Assembly (NCBI RefSeq): GCF_036417845.1
Contig: NC_089981.1
Coordinates: forward strand, 26,246,001-26,310,000
Direction: 5' to 3'
Origin: Apteryx mantelli
Lineage: Eukaryota > Chordata > Aves > Apterygiformes > Apterygidae
Length of the DNA stretch: 64,000 bases
Shown: positions 13,701 through 25,700 of the stretch, one piece after another
Numbering within the stretch: the first letter of the stretch is position 1
Layout: the number at the start of each line of letters is the position of its first letter
The notes under the pieces: generated by a model
The model's database searches: none
Told to the model about the DNA's origin: nothing
The model's input: only the letters and a program-made list of their open reading frames with translations
Position numbers and translations under genes: made by a program

Positions 13701-16700
13701 TGGAAGAAAAATCAGAAGCTGGACAATTTCTCCTTGTTGTTTTTTTAAAAGGTCTGGTTTTAATACCATATATAAACAAAAACAATATATTTGTTTGTCT
13801 TCAGCAATAAAAGATCTTGTGTTTATCCCTGTCAAAGCTGAAAATAGCGAAGACTTACCATTGTTGTCCTGCAAATAGACTTCTCCACTATTACTCAAAC
13901 TAGTAAATCTTCTCAGTATTGGTAACTTTTCCCCCAGATTATTTAATTTCAAATTCAATTCTAACAAACACCTGATGAAAGGAATGACATTTCTTGTCAA
14001 ATATATTCTTAGCAGCTAACTGTTGAAGTATCTGGTATAAATTGATCTGTTTCTCAAAATTATTGTTAGCTGAACATAGTACTGAATCTGTTATTGTTTA
14101 GGTTGTAAGAAACACCTCCCATGTCGGCAAAGTATCTTCTGTGTCAAGCAAACCACTGGTATGTCCTGTATAGTTAATAATGAATGTAGTTTTACAAAGT
14201 TCCAGTGTAATGCTAATGTCAAGGAAATGTTAGGGGTCTGATTCTGCATGAGCAATTTATTTAAAATTCAGCACTTGTATTTATATGTGTGGATTCATCA
14301 TTGTGTTACAAGATGCGTAATATCACCTAGTGGAAGTGACTCCTAAAGGTCTGAAGACATATTTCAACCCTTCAGGAATATAAGGTCCAAGCTTGCATAT
14401 TCCATGTGAAGCCTTGGGTGTTTCGGAATGTATATTTGGTTCTTCTGTCAAGGCAGATAGAGCTAGGACCAAAGTATATTTTAATCATAATGGATGCTAA
14501 GAAGCAAACTGTTCTGAGAAGAACCATTTGTCTGACCACTGTTTGCACTGATTTTGATTCAAGGATGGCCAGATATCAATTTTCCCCCTTCTGGGGCGCT
14601 CTAGAGAAGTCTCTCTCTAAAGTGTGCAACTCTAGGGGAAATCATACAGTTACTGTGCAGCTTTAACAGGTTAATATCTGTGAATCTTCAGATTCTTTTG
14701 AGATCAGAAAGCTTAACAAGATATTTCGTGGGGGAAAACAACATTTTTCCACAGGGACTTTCAAAAATCTGGTTCCAAACTTTTTTCTTTAATTTAGGGG
14801 ACGAAAAAGGTGGCTTAACCAATTTACTGGCAGTAATTCAAATAATTTCCAAAGATACAGCTTGTACTATATGAATGATATCTGGAATACATCACAATTC
14901 CTCTGAGAAACATCAACAAGAGTGTGCTGGGAGCTGCTGGGGTTGAGTCGGAAACTAAACCCACAGGACTCGGTTCTGAACTCTTTGCTCAAATAGAACT
15001 AGGCTTGATGTCAGTGGGAGTTTTCACTGAGTAAGAAATGCAGAATCGGGTTCAGTACGTGCTGGATGATTAGCTCTTAAATGCCTCTGGATATCTACTG
15101 TACTTTGTAGAGTCAAGGGGAAGTAATTTGTGTAACTAACCCATGCTAACTCAGGGTAAGTTATGCTGAAATACTTTATGTAGAATGCCAGTCAGTGCAG
15201 TCCTGGTGAATTTCTCCTTAAAAGATCTGTTTAGCCACTGATTGGTTAAAATTTCATTTCAGGTTCACTATGTTCTTATACTCAAATTCCAGCTTTTTTT
15301 CTGTAGTTCCTCATTCAGTTCATTGCCTTTATGGGATTTATGCCAAAAGCAGGGATGAGATTTTCCATGATCTTGCTGGTGGAGGAAGCTTAAGGGGGAA
15401 AAAAGCCACTATCTGGGTGCAAGAGAAATTACGTTTTGGTTTGTTAACTTTGTAGGTCATTTAGTTAAAATACTTTTGTAAGTATTTTGTTGTATTAGTG
15501 GTAGTAAATTGATGTCGGTAAGCTATTTATATTGGGTTTTCTTGGTGAAATGATGGTTTTGTACAAAAATACATGGTGAATTGTAACTTTCTTAAATTAA
15601 CCCCCGTAGCAATTTGCTCCAAGTCCACCTACCCAACGACATCCAGGGGTACCAATAGTCTCTAAACCAGTCATGCTGCAACCTGACCCAAACTTAATGG
15701 TCAGGCCAACAATCAAATCAGAGGCCCTGGTAAGCCTTTTATGTTCTTTTCCGAGTGCTGCAATACTGTGGGATTTGTTCTTGTTGACTTGTCCTCAAAG
15801 AATCAATGCTTGTCTTGTCTTCTGCTAACTAAAATCTATGCAGATTTTTCAAGTGATCACTAATGGTAAGTATAAAAGGGTATTTCTCTGGTTTTCATGA
15901 TCTAAAAGTCACTCTTAATGACAATTTTTGTACTGGGATATGTAATTCCAGAGAAGTGTAGAGCCTTAGACTCTGTAGCTTTTATTTTTCCTTTATTCAT
16001 GTTGATTTGTATTTTGCAAATTCTGCATTTGTCAGAATTGAAATAGTTAATTATATTGTATTTTTCCTTTGTAAGTAGTCATGAACATACTTGAAATACA
16101 TCTATATATGTATATCCCATTCTTGCATTTCCAAAGAAAAACTTTGCATTGTTAATATCTTAGTCTCCAATATAATAGTCATGTGGTGTTCCTGCAAAAG
16201 TTGATTCATGGTCAGATTCTTTTTCTTGTTTTCTTCACATCTGCTTCAAATGTAAATGAAGAAAAAAATCTTAGACTAAGTATTTTTGGACCAAGTATTG
16301 TAGTATCTTTGGGAACTGCGTCATATGAAAGATGATGAGCCGTGGCTCTCTGAAAAGAAAGAAATCATTCTAGTCTAACTGATAACTCCCAAATGACAGC
16401 CCTGAAAATTCATCTAGGATAACTGATGATCCACTTTGTAATATTTGTTCTTGATGGTAACTGTTACTTACACCGTTACAATTAGAATTGTGTGTCCATA
16501 TATGTGTGGACATGCATATATATACACATATATATGAGGGAGGTAGTATATAGCAAAACGTGAGCATGTTGTCACATTTAGTCTTATGTTTTCACGTGTA
16601 GTCAACTGTGTTACACTTATATTTCACTCACTTACTATCTTGTGTGATATCTCAGAGTAAATGATGATGTGCACCTTATCCCTAGCTATCTTTCATTACT

Positions 16701-19700
16701 GGAATGGATTTCTTCATCATTTTGTGCTTTAATAATTTAGATACTTTGTTCCTTTATTTCCCTAATTAAAGTTTGGAGAGATTCAAAAGATACTTATAAA
16801 CCAATTTTACCACAGACATTTTTGTCTCAGAACTTCTCTGTTATAAATGGGTTCAAATGATAAAACAAAACAGCTTTTACAAAGTAAGGTTAATTGCTGC
16901 TTTCTCAAGAGAAGGCAGGTACATGAGCAAAAATAGGTACAAGAACCTTCAGTATATTTCCTTCAGTTGTATGCATGGTGCTTTTATTTTGATTGTGTTC
17001 AGTAATTTAGTATCGCTGAGCCATTTTACATTCCTTAGAGGAGGAATGAAAGAGTAAAATCCATAATGTACAGTTAATATTATCAACTCTTGAAAATAAA
17101 TATCTGTTGCAAATATAAAATAGTTTGAAAAACTAGGAATACCTTTATGTGTGATTAAGCAGTCCTGGTACAAGCTGAAAATGTTGCTTAGTTTATTGTA
17201 ACTTACTGCTTACAATTAATTGGAAGAATTTCCATCTTAACATGAGGAAAAACTTTTTCACTGTGAGGGTGACAGAGCACTGGAACAGGTTGCCCCGAGA
17301 GGTGGTGGAGTCTCCTTCTCTGGAGATATTCAAAATGCGCCTGGATGCAATCCTGTGCAATGTGCTCTAGGTGACCCTGCTTGAGCAGGGGGGTTGGACT
17401 AGATGATCTCCAGAGGTCCCTTCCAACCTCAGCGATTCTGTGATTCTGTGATTCTGTAATTGTAAAGAGCTACCTCCATAGGGAAATTTCTCATGATTTG
17501 TTATGCATGTATGCACATTTTCCAAACCACAAGACTGCAAAAATGTTTCAGATGTCAATCATCATCTTTCCCAAACTTCCTTATGTTAGTTGAAAGTTCA
17601 TGATTTCGGGGGAATAATATTCTGATAGGACTTGGAGGAAAAACATTACTCTGGAAATTGGTTTTGTTAACTCTTAATTCTTGCTTCCTTTTATGACTTA
17701 ATGCAGTAAGACTTGCATGGATACCAAAGTAATGTAAAAAAGAAGGAGGCAACTTTTATTAGGTAAAAATGAAAATGTCAGTGTAAACTAAACAGACATA
17801 TAGGTACCTGTCTCTTTCCAGAAATGTATTTTAAAAAAAAATAATAATAATTTGATTCCATGCGGAAGTTAAATCTTGAGTGTGGCCTTGAATGCATAGG
17901 GCTGTTTTGGGTCAAAATCAGTGCGAGCTGCATGTCTGTGCTGTATTAGAGAGTGAATTGGAATACGCTCATGGCAAAGCTATTTAAGTTTTGGCTCAGA
18001 GAACAGGAGAAGGTTGCTGTCATTTAGTGGTGGAGTTTTCAGAGGCAAAACCAACGTGAGTACCAGGCCGTTCTCTCCCATCTATCTCAAACATCCTGTT
18101 GTGCGAGTTTAGAAGGCTTTGCTGCAATTGCTGCTGCTTAAGATTTCCTTTCCCAACTCCTTTGTGGTTGGATGCAACATTTCAGAAAGGAAGAATGAAT
18201 GTTTAAGCTTTTCTCTAATTTGCAAGATTTGAGACTTGGATTCTGCAGGACTGCAGTCAGAGGACCTGAGACAGGTATTTAGATCCTGTGCAGCAAGACA
18301 AGTCTGTGATGTTCAGAAATTTCAGTTATTATTGGCCATAGTTATGCCAAAAACATCTGTGTTCATAATAAAATATACAAAAGTGTTCCCTCAAGTGCCT
18401 AGAGAGGGGTGGTGTTGAAGATCTGGCCCGACTTGCCAGAAGTCCTCTGAGACATAAAAGCTTATTTCTTACCTAAGTCTTTGTATTAATACACACTCAG
18501 ACAGCAAATCTTTCTTCAGCTCAGGAATGGATAGTTTTTTCCCCCAAAAATGGTATGAACATAGGCCCCTCAGATGGAATTAGTAGTGAAATTGGTAGAT
18601 AATCATTTGTTTTAATGGAAATTTAGTTTGGAAATGTAATCACGATAGTTTAGTTTGTACGAAGACATTCTTGTTTCATAAGACTCAAACATGTTTTAGA
18701 ATGAAATTCACCCTTCAATACAGGAAAATCCCTCACAGGACAGAAAATCTTAAGTGTATAATGTATGTTTATCATCAGTTTTCAATATTTTGGAAATTAC
18801 TGATCTAGCTTTTTGTCTGTGGGTTTTGGCTGTTTGTTTGTTTATTTTCAAAGATTTGATCAGAAATGACACAGCAGAGACCACAGCACAGTTTTGTAGA
18901 AACTGAGGAGGAGATAGATGAGTTATGGAAAATGTTTTTAAGAAATCTTGTGGTATGGGCATGTGCCTTATTTTTGTAGTTTCTCTAAATTCTTTCCTCT
19001 TTATGTTTAGTACCATCTCACGAGGTGTGTTCTCCCATTTTGAAATCGCGTAGGGAATGAGCGCTAACAACTGCAAGTGTGATTCAAGCCTTTTAAGAGC
19101 AACAAAGCAGTGAGATTATTTATGATTAGGTGATACTCATTTACAGAGAAAAGTTAATATCTGGTTGGCAATTTTTTTTCTTTTGCAGCCACAAGAGATG
19201 TTTAAAAGGATGGTGGTTTACAATTCATCATTTAGATCTAACAAAAAACAAGTAAAATAACACTTTCCCTGTTTTGTGTGGTACTTCTTGTTTTGACCTA
19301 TCATAGCTTATAAACTTTTCCTCCTTTCTCTGCTGTTCAACTTCTAAAACAGAATGCAGTGCAGCCCTAGTGCATGAAAACTGTTAGTCTCTGTAAATTT
19401 TCAACGTGTGCTTGTGGCTTCTGCTAGCCTAGACAGATGAGGAATGAGAGGATAGTAAACACCTCGGGCTGAATCTTTGGCAGCTACTTACATGTTTAGT
19501 GCAATCTTTAAGATAGTTGAACTTTGATCTGATATTGGGCAAGTTTTTTTTTAATTGCTGTTTCTTTTTGTTTGTTTTACTTTCCAGTTACAATGCTTTC
19601 AGTAATAAAATATTTTATTAGTTCAATAAATAGAGCTATTATCATACCATAGTTATTGGTAGGAAATCAGAGGAACTGAGGATAGAAAACACTTATTCAT

Positions 19701-22700
19701 ATAGCCTTTCCTCCTTATTGTGCAGGACTTTTCTGTCATAATACTACTTTTATTGCTTTCCTCTGTCAAACTTTGAATAACCAAAGTGGTGAAGCTTTCA
19801 TTTCTTTCTGTTTGGTTGACTGTTCTGTGGTTCAATAGGTTGTCCTTTAAGGAAATATATTTTGTGTTTAACTTCTCTGCTGCTGTTAAATGTGCCAGGT
19901 TCTGTGCAAAACACCTTTATTGGTGGAAGTTATTAGATGGGTTGTCATGTTACATGAAGACATTGCAGCACAGTTGCTTGAATTCAAAAGCCCACTGTGT
20001 GGAAAAAAAACACATGAAAATTAAAACTATTTTTTTCTTTTGATCAGTTTCAATTTTTCTTGACATTTAACATGGATCTCGGGGGGAAAAAAAGGTCTAT
20101 AAAACCATTTTATCAACAGACAAGTGAAACATACATCAGAAGGAAAAATAAAGATTTTTAAGATTAAACATAATGTATTTGTATAAAAATTGTGAATTAG
20201 GGCTATTTTATAGGTGTAGTCAAATTAATATGTGAAGTGCTGCCAAAATGTCAAATACTAATATTTCCATTAGTCTACAGTAGAAATTAGTCTGCTATGA
20301 TAAATGGAAGATGAGCTTTAATAGTCAATGTTTTCCATGGTGAGGAGAAACCCCCACTTCAGTGGGGTTCTTCAAGTGTGTAAGGCTGCATTTGTGAGGA
20401 TGTGGTTCTGCAAACAGGGCCACTATCAATCCTTGTATCCCTTGAGGAATCATGTACTTCAGATTGCATTAGCTGGAACTTTTGTGTCAGAAGGGAAAAT
20501 TGGATTTGACTTGGATAACAAATCTAGGACTGCTCAGTTGCCATTGAATGTTAATATGTTCTGTATATAAATAGTTGTGCTCTTGGCAAATGTGTTTTTC
20601 TGAAAATTCAGTTATGTCTGGTCATAGGTTTCTCTTTGTGTGTGTGTGTGTGTTTGTTTTAAATCAGGTCTCATTTGCTATTCATGCTAGAAACTTCAGT
20701 GGGGCAGTACCACTGGCTTAGATGATTTTTTTTTCAAAGTAGCAGCTTTATCTTTCATCTAAAAGTCCAGAGAGAGTTGTTTCAGTGCAGTCAAATATCT
20801 AGTGTACCATATTCCACTTATGTTCAGTCCTGTGAACATTATTGTAAGGCAAGAAAGGACTAGAATGGTCTTAACTTTTTCCCCGACATATGCCGAGTAG
20901 CAAGAAGTAGGATTAGCCTTATGGTTTCCACTCGGTGTTGATTGGTTCATTAGCCCCTGCTTGGATGCGGAGTGCCCTCTCTGCTCTGTGGATTAGTGAT
21001 GCCCATTTCTGGGAAGATTTGTTACAGTTCAGAGGATGTCTTCATTGTATCATGGCCATACTTGTATGCTTATTTGCAGACTGTATCATTTCTTTGTCTG
21101 CAGGTATTTTCTTGTGGGAGTGGGATGGGGATTTTTTCCCCCTGTTTAAAAATTATTTTCCCAGGAAAACTTTCTTCAAGGGCAACATCTGTTTTTCATG
21201 AGGGCGACCTGGGACAAAGAGTTCAATGACATGCTTTAGATTATGTAATGAATTAGTGACTTTGCTGAGATTAGGGTTCTTTGCTCTAAGTTGTTTGCTC
21301 CAAGATCATCAATGTCTGCTTCAGCCGTGACTCTAAAGGTCAAATACAGATTCACCTATTCAAACTATCGGTTGTTTAGCTAACTGTTATTGTAAAATGT
21401 TTGTCTTACAGTTTTAGTAAAAGTGCTCATAATATTAATATACTTTCAAATGCATGATTTTTTTCTCCCAAGATGAAATCCTAGCCTCCCTAAAGTCAGT
21501 GATCAAATTCCCATTGATTTTTGGAGTGGCAAAGAGATGGCACTAAGATTTAGTTCCTCAAAGTTAGCAGTTAACAAATGCAACCCATGCTCATTTAGAC
21601 TAAATAAGATTTCTCATGGTCCTCTTCCCAAAAGAAGATTTTTAATACCTTTTTACCTGTGAGGAAAATAATTGTGACAGTAAGCAAAAGTCTTGCAGTT
21701 ACCCCCTGAAGATTTAGTTCTCTTGAGCCTGTGGAAACAGTCAGGCTTCCACCCTTGCAAATGTTTCTTCTGTTTGTAGTCACAAACTGAAGACACTTTG
21801 TGCTTAATTTGATCTTCTGATCTCAAGAGGGAAGGTGAAGAGAGAGGCAACCTCCAAGAAAGCTGGGATTTATGCTGTACAGATCAGAGGGCCTGAATAT
21901 AATGGTTGCCAATCCGTGCAAGAGGCATCAGCACCAGTGTTGCATTCTCTATGTAATAAACACAGTGAGATAAACGGGCAGTACTGTTCTACCCCTGAAG
22001 GTCTGCTGATGCAGCCTGGTGTACTTCAGTAGTCCTCACTGGTTGTTGGAGATACTGGTGATAAGGATGAGATCTGGTTCCAGAGGAGCATTCACAGTCG
22101 CATAAAAATCGTACAGGCAACAGAGAGATCATAAAGGAGGAGCATTAGTGTTTTCTGCTGCAACTTGGTCATTTAACAGCACTTAAAGATACAGGAGGAA
22201 CCGTAAGTTGTGCATCTGATTTACAAGTGGGGGAAAAAAGCTTTAGCTGAGTTTGAGACTGGAATAGACTCTGTTGTCAGATGGATCTGTTAGGAAAGAG
22301 ACTGATAATAGAGATGTTGAGCCTGATGACTGAAACTGTTGGTGAGCACTGAACCCCTGGTCCAAGTCAGGTATTGGCTTGTCTGCTGTGTCAGTGTAGA
22401 GTTGCATGGTTCTGCATTGTTCCCATATCCCCAGGTTATGGCAGCCTAAAGCTACAAGAATAGTGCAGCAGCTACATTTGGGTGCCTCAGTAAAGATTTC
22501 TGTTAGATCCCAAAGTCCTAACTCTAGCATGCAAAACAAGTGTCGAGCTTTTATAAATCTGCAACCTCACCCATAGTCTCGCCCAGTAACTCCTAATCCT
22601 CCTTAAGAAACCACCACCCCGAGCACCATTGATTTCTGATTGCTGATTCATGATCTCTCCCCTTTGCAGAAAAGTAGCTCATGCTTTTCCCTGCACTGTT

Positions 22701-25700
22701 GGTCTGACAAGGGTAATGCACTAGGTTCTGAAGGTTGAAGAAGGTATGGGTCCTCTCAAAACTTAAACCTTGCTCAGCTTATCTGCAGTATCATCTTTCT
22801 TATTCTGGACACCCCTTGCCAAAACTTTGCAAGTCCTCCGCAAATCCTATGAAAACACATCCATTTGTGGTAGGGAGTCAAATCAACTCCCTGAAAGTCC
22901 ATGGGAAGGAGGAAAGGAGGAGGTTGGAAGAGTACTACAACCCAGATACCATGGAGCAGTGTTCCTGACAGAGGAGGATTGGAGCCTGTCACTTCTGCCT
23001 GTGTCAAGTAGCACCCAACATGATGATGGCCCCAAGAAAGGCTGCTCAGAAAAGCATAGCAGAACATGCCCAAAATGCTTCCAGGATTTGTTTGCTCTGT
23101 CAAGTGCAGAGAGGAACTGCTGAGCCTATGGAGTGGTGAACCATTCCTTAGAGTTGCTCCACAGTACAACCAGCTGTAACTGTTGATCTATCATAAGGTT
23201 TTAAAACATCTTCTGACTGTCAGGATGGACTATCTGCTACCTCTCTGTGCTTTTCTCCATTTACAGTCTTCTTTCATAGTTTACAGAGTTGTATGTTCTC
23301 TCACTAATAAATGAAATGGAATTTGTGTGTTAAGTGTGTGCATGAGTCTGATGTTTTTATAACCAAACATTGTTTTATTCTCAGGGCTTCCAGAAGTATG
23401 TGGAAGATTTTGACCCATATTCAATGGTAAGGAGAGAATTCAAGTATGTCTCGTTGTTTAATATGAAATATACTGGGAAAAACACATCCTTGATTTTGAG
23501 AACTGGGAGGAGGGGGTAGGATTCTTGCTTGTTGGTTTGCTTGGGCTTGCTTACTGTTTTTCTAGTCATATTGAAACAGTTTTCATATAGGAAAAGATGG
23601 TCTGGCATTCTGGTTGCTCTCTAACACTATTTTGGAGCAGGGAAAGGTCCCTTTTCCCTTGTAAACTGTATACATCAGCTTAACCATTTTATGCTTCTAA
23701 TTTTCCAAGGTAGAAGTGACTAACCATGATGTAATTTCATAGTTTACTCCAGAACAGATTATGGGAAAAGATGTACGGCTATTACGCATTAAAAAGGTAA
23801 ATATCATGTTATTGACTGAGGATATTTGGAGGGTTCTGGTAAGCACTGCCTTTTTTTGTGTGATAGCAATGTGATGCACTGTTTATTTCTACACAGTCTT
23901 GCAGTATTGGGGTGGTTGTGCAATAAAGGACAAGAACTTGGAATGAGCAAGACAGAGTACTTCATCATGTTGCTACTGTTTTTAATTTTTTTATTATAAT
24001 GTAAAAATAATGGCCAGTTCTTTTTACTAACTATTGAATGTGTATACTGGAAAAAAGCAAAACTGATTTGCTATGCTTTTCTTTTCACGTAGAACCTCTT
24101 TTACTGGGAAGAAGGAAATATTAAGCCTCCAGTGATGGTAAGAATTGTTAACAGCATTTTCTGAACTAAAACTCTTTAATAGGAAGGATCACTAGACCTT
24201 GCAGTCGAAGGAGGAATTGATTCTCCAATTGGGAAGATAGTCGTGTCTGCTATCTATGAGGGTGGTGCTGCAGACAAACATGGTGAGTAACTGCGGGAGA
24301 TTTAAATGCTGCAACAATGTGACTCCTTATGCTGGCTGAGAGTTGTTGGCTGACTTCATAGCTATGGCTATTGCTGACAGGCATACTCAGATTGTCCAAA
24401 GCAGCCAGGGTCCGTCTCAGCTGTAAGGGCAGCTCAGAGAGAGGCCAAAGATTTGAAGGCTGCTTACGTTAATAACTATGCAAACTGTATAAATGGTGCT
24501 TAAATAGTCACTGCTGTATTTCTTATGACAGCCGAAGTTTCAGTAATATGGCCCAAAAATGTAGAGCTGTTCTCTTAATAAGTCTCCTTGTCCAGTCTGA
24601 CATCAAAAAGTTACTGACTCTGTGAAGGTGTCAGTTAACTGAGGAAAGTGGAATCTGGTCTCCATTATCTCACATTTACATCCTACAAATATTATTGTTT
24701 AGGAAATGTGCAAATCAGTTAACTAGGCCATGGCTATACTACACTGCTTAGTCTTGTTCCTACTACTACTTCTAGTAGTAATTTGTTCTGTAAAACTTTT
24801 GACCCCAATCCCAAAATCCCACTAAAGGCCAGAGCCTTCTGACTTAAGGCTTAGCTCTCTGGAAGCCGTGAGAACATGCAGACATCCCAATGCATCTAGG
24901 CTGTGTTTCAGAGTGGCCAGTCTCTCTCACCCTTTCCTTGAAGCACCCTGGTGATGATCAGGTAGATGGATAGGACAGTATCTCCTTAGGTTGTCTTTTT
25001 TGACCTTGACCAGACCTGCAGCTAGGTTCAAGTCACTCTTGCTATGAAAACATCTTAGCCACTTGATCTCTTGCCCCAAGTGCCCATTCCTCACTGACTC
25101 TTCCCCTGTTGTGGGCTCTTTTTATAACTGAGGCTGTCCCTTTGTAATCTTTGTTCTCCCCTCTTCAAATCCAGTCCCAGTTAGCTGGTTGTGCTTCATT
25201 TCAGATTAGCAAGTCAAAATCAGTTCTCAGGACTAAACATTGCACATGCTTTTGCAGAGGCATGACAGTCTTGCAAACCCTTGACAAAACCACTTATACA
25301 CTGAGGTGTTTAAGTAATGCTGCCGTTTTCATGGTAGTAACAGCCTACAATCAATCAGAATTTATAAGCTGTATTGATGGGTTACTCAGACAAACTGCTG
25401 CTTCAGAAAATCTCATTGAACAAGTGTCTTACAGGTCACAATCAATAAGAGAAGATTGGCTTCTCTTCCATACCTAAAGCTTCCTTTTTCTTTTGCCTGT
25501 AGCAAACCTTTTCATCTATGTCAACTTCTAGTATAAACCTAGGCATCTAGTGAAGCTACTTTTCACTGTAGTGTTTAGTACTATGCAGTACTTAGCACTA
25601 AATAAATATGGGACAGAGAAAACTGTTGCAGAAATTATTTTGCTTACTATGGTATGTATGCCTGATTGGTCTTTCACCAGGAGGCATAGTGAAAGGGGAT

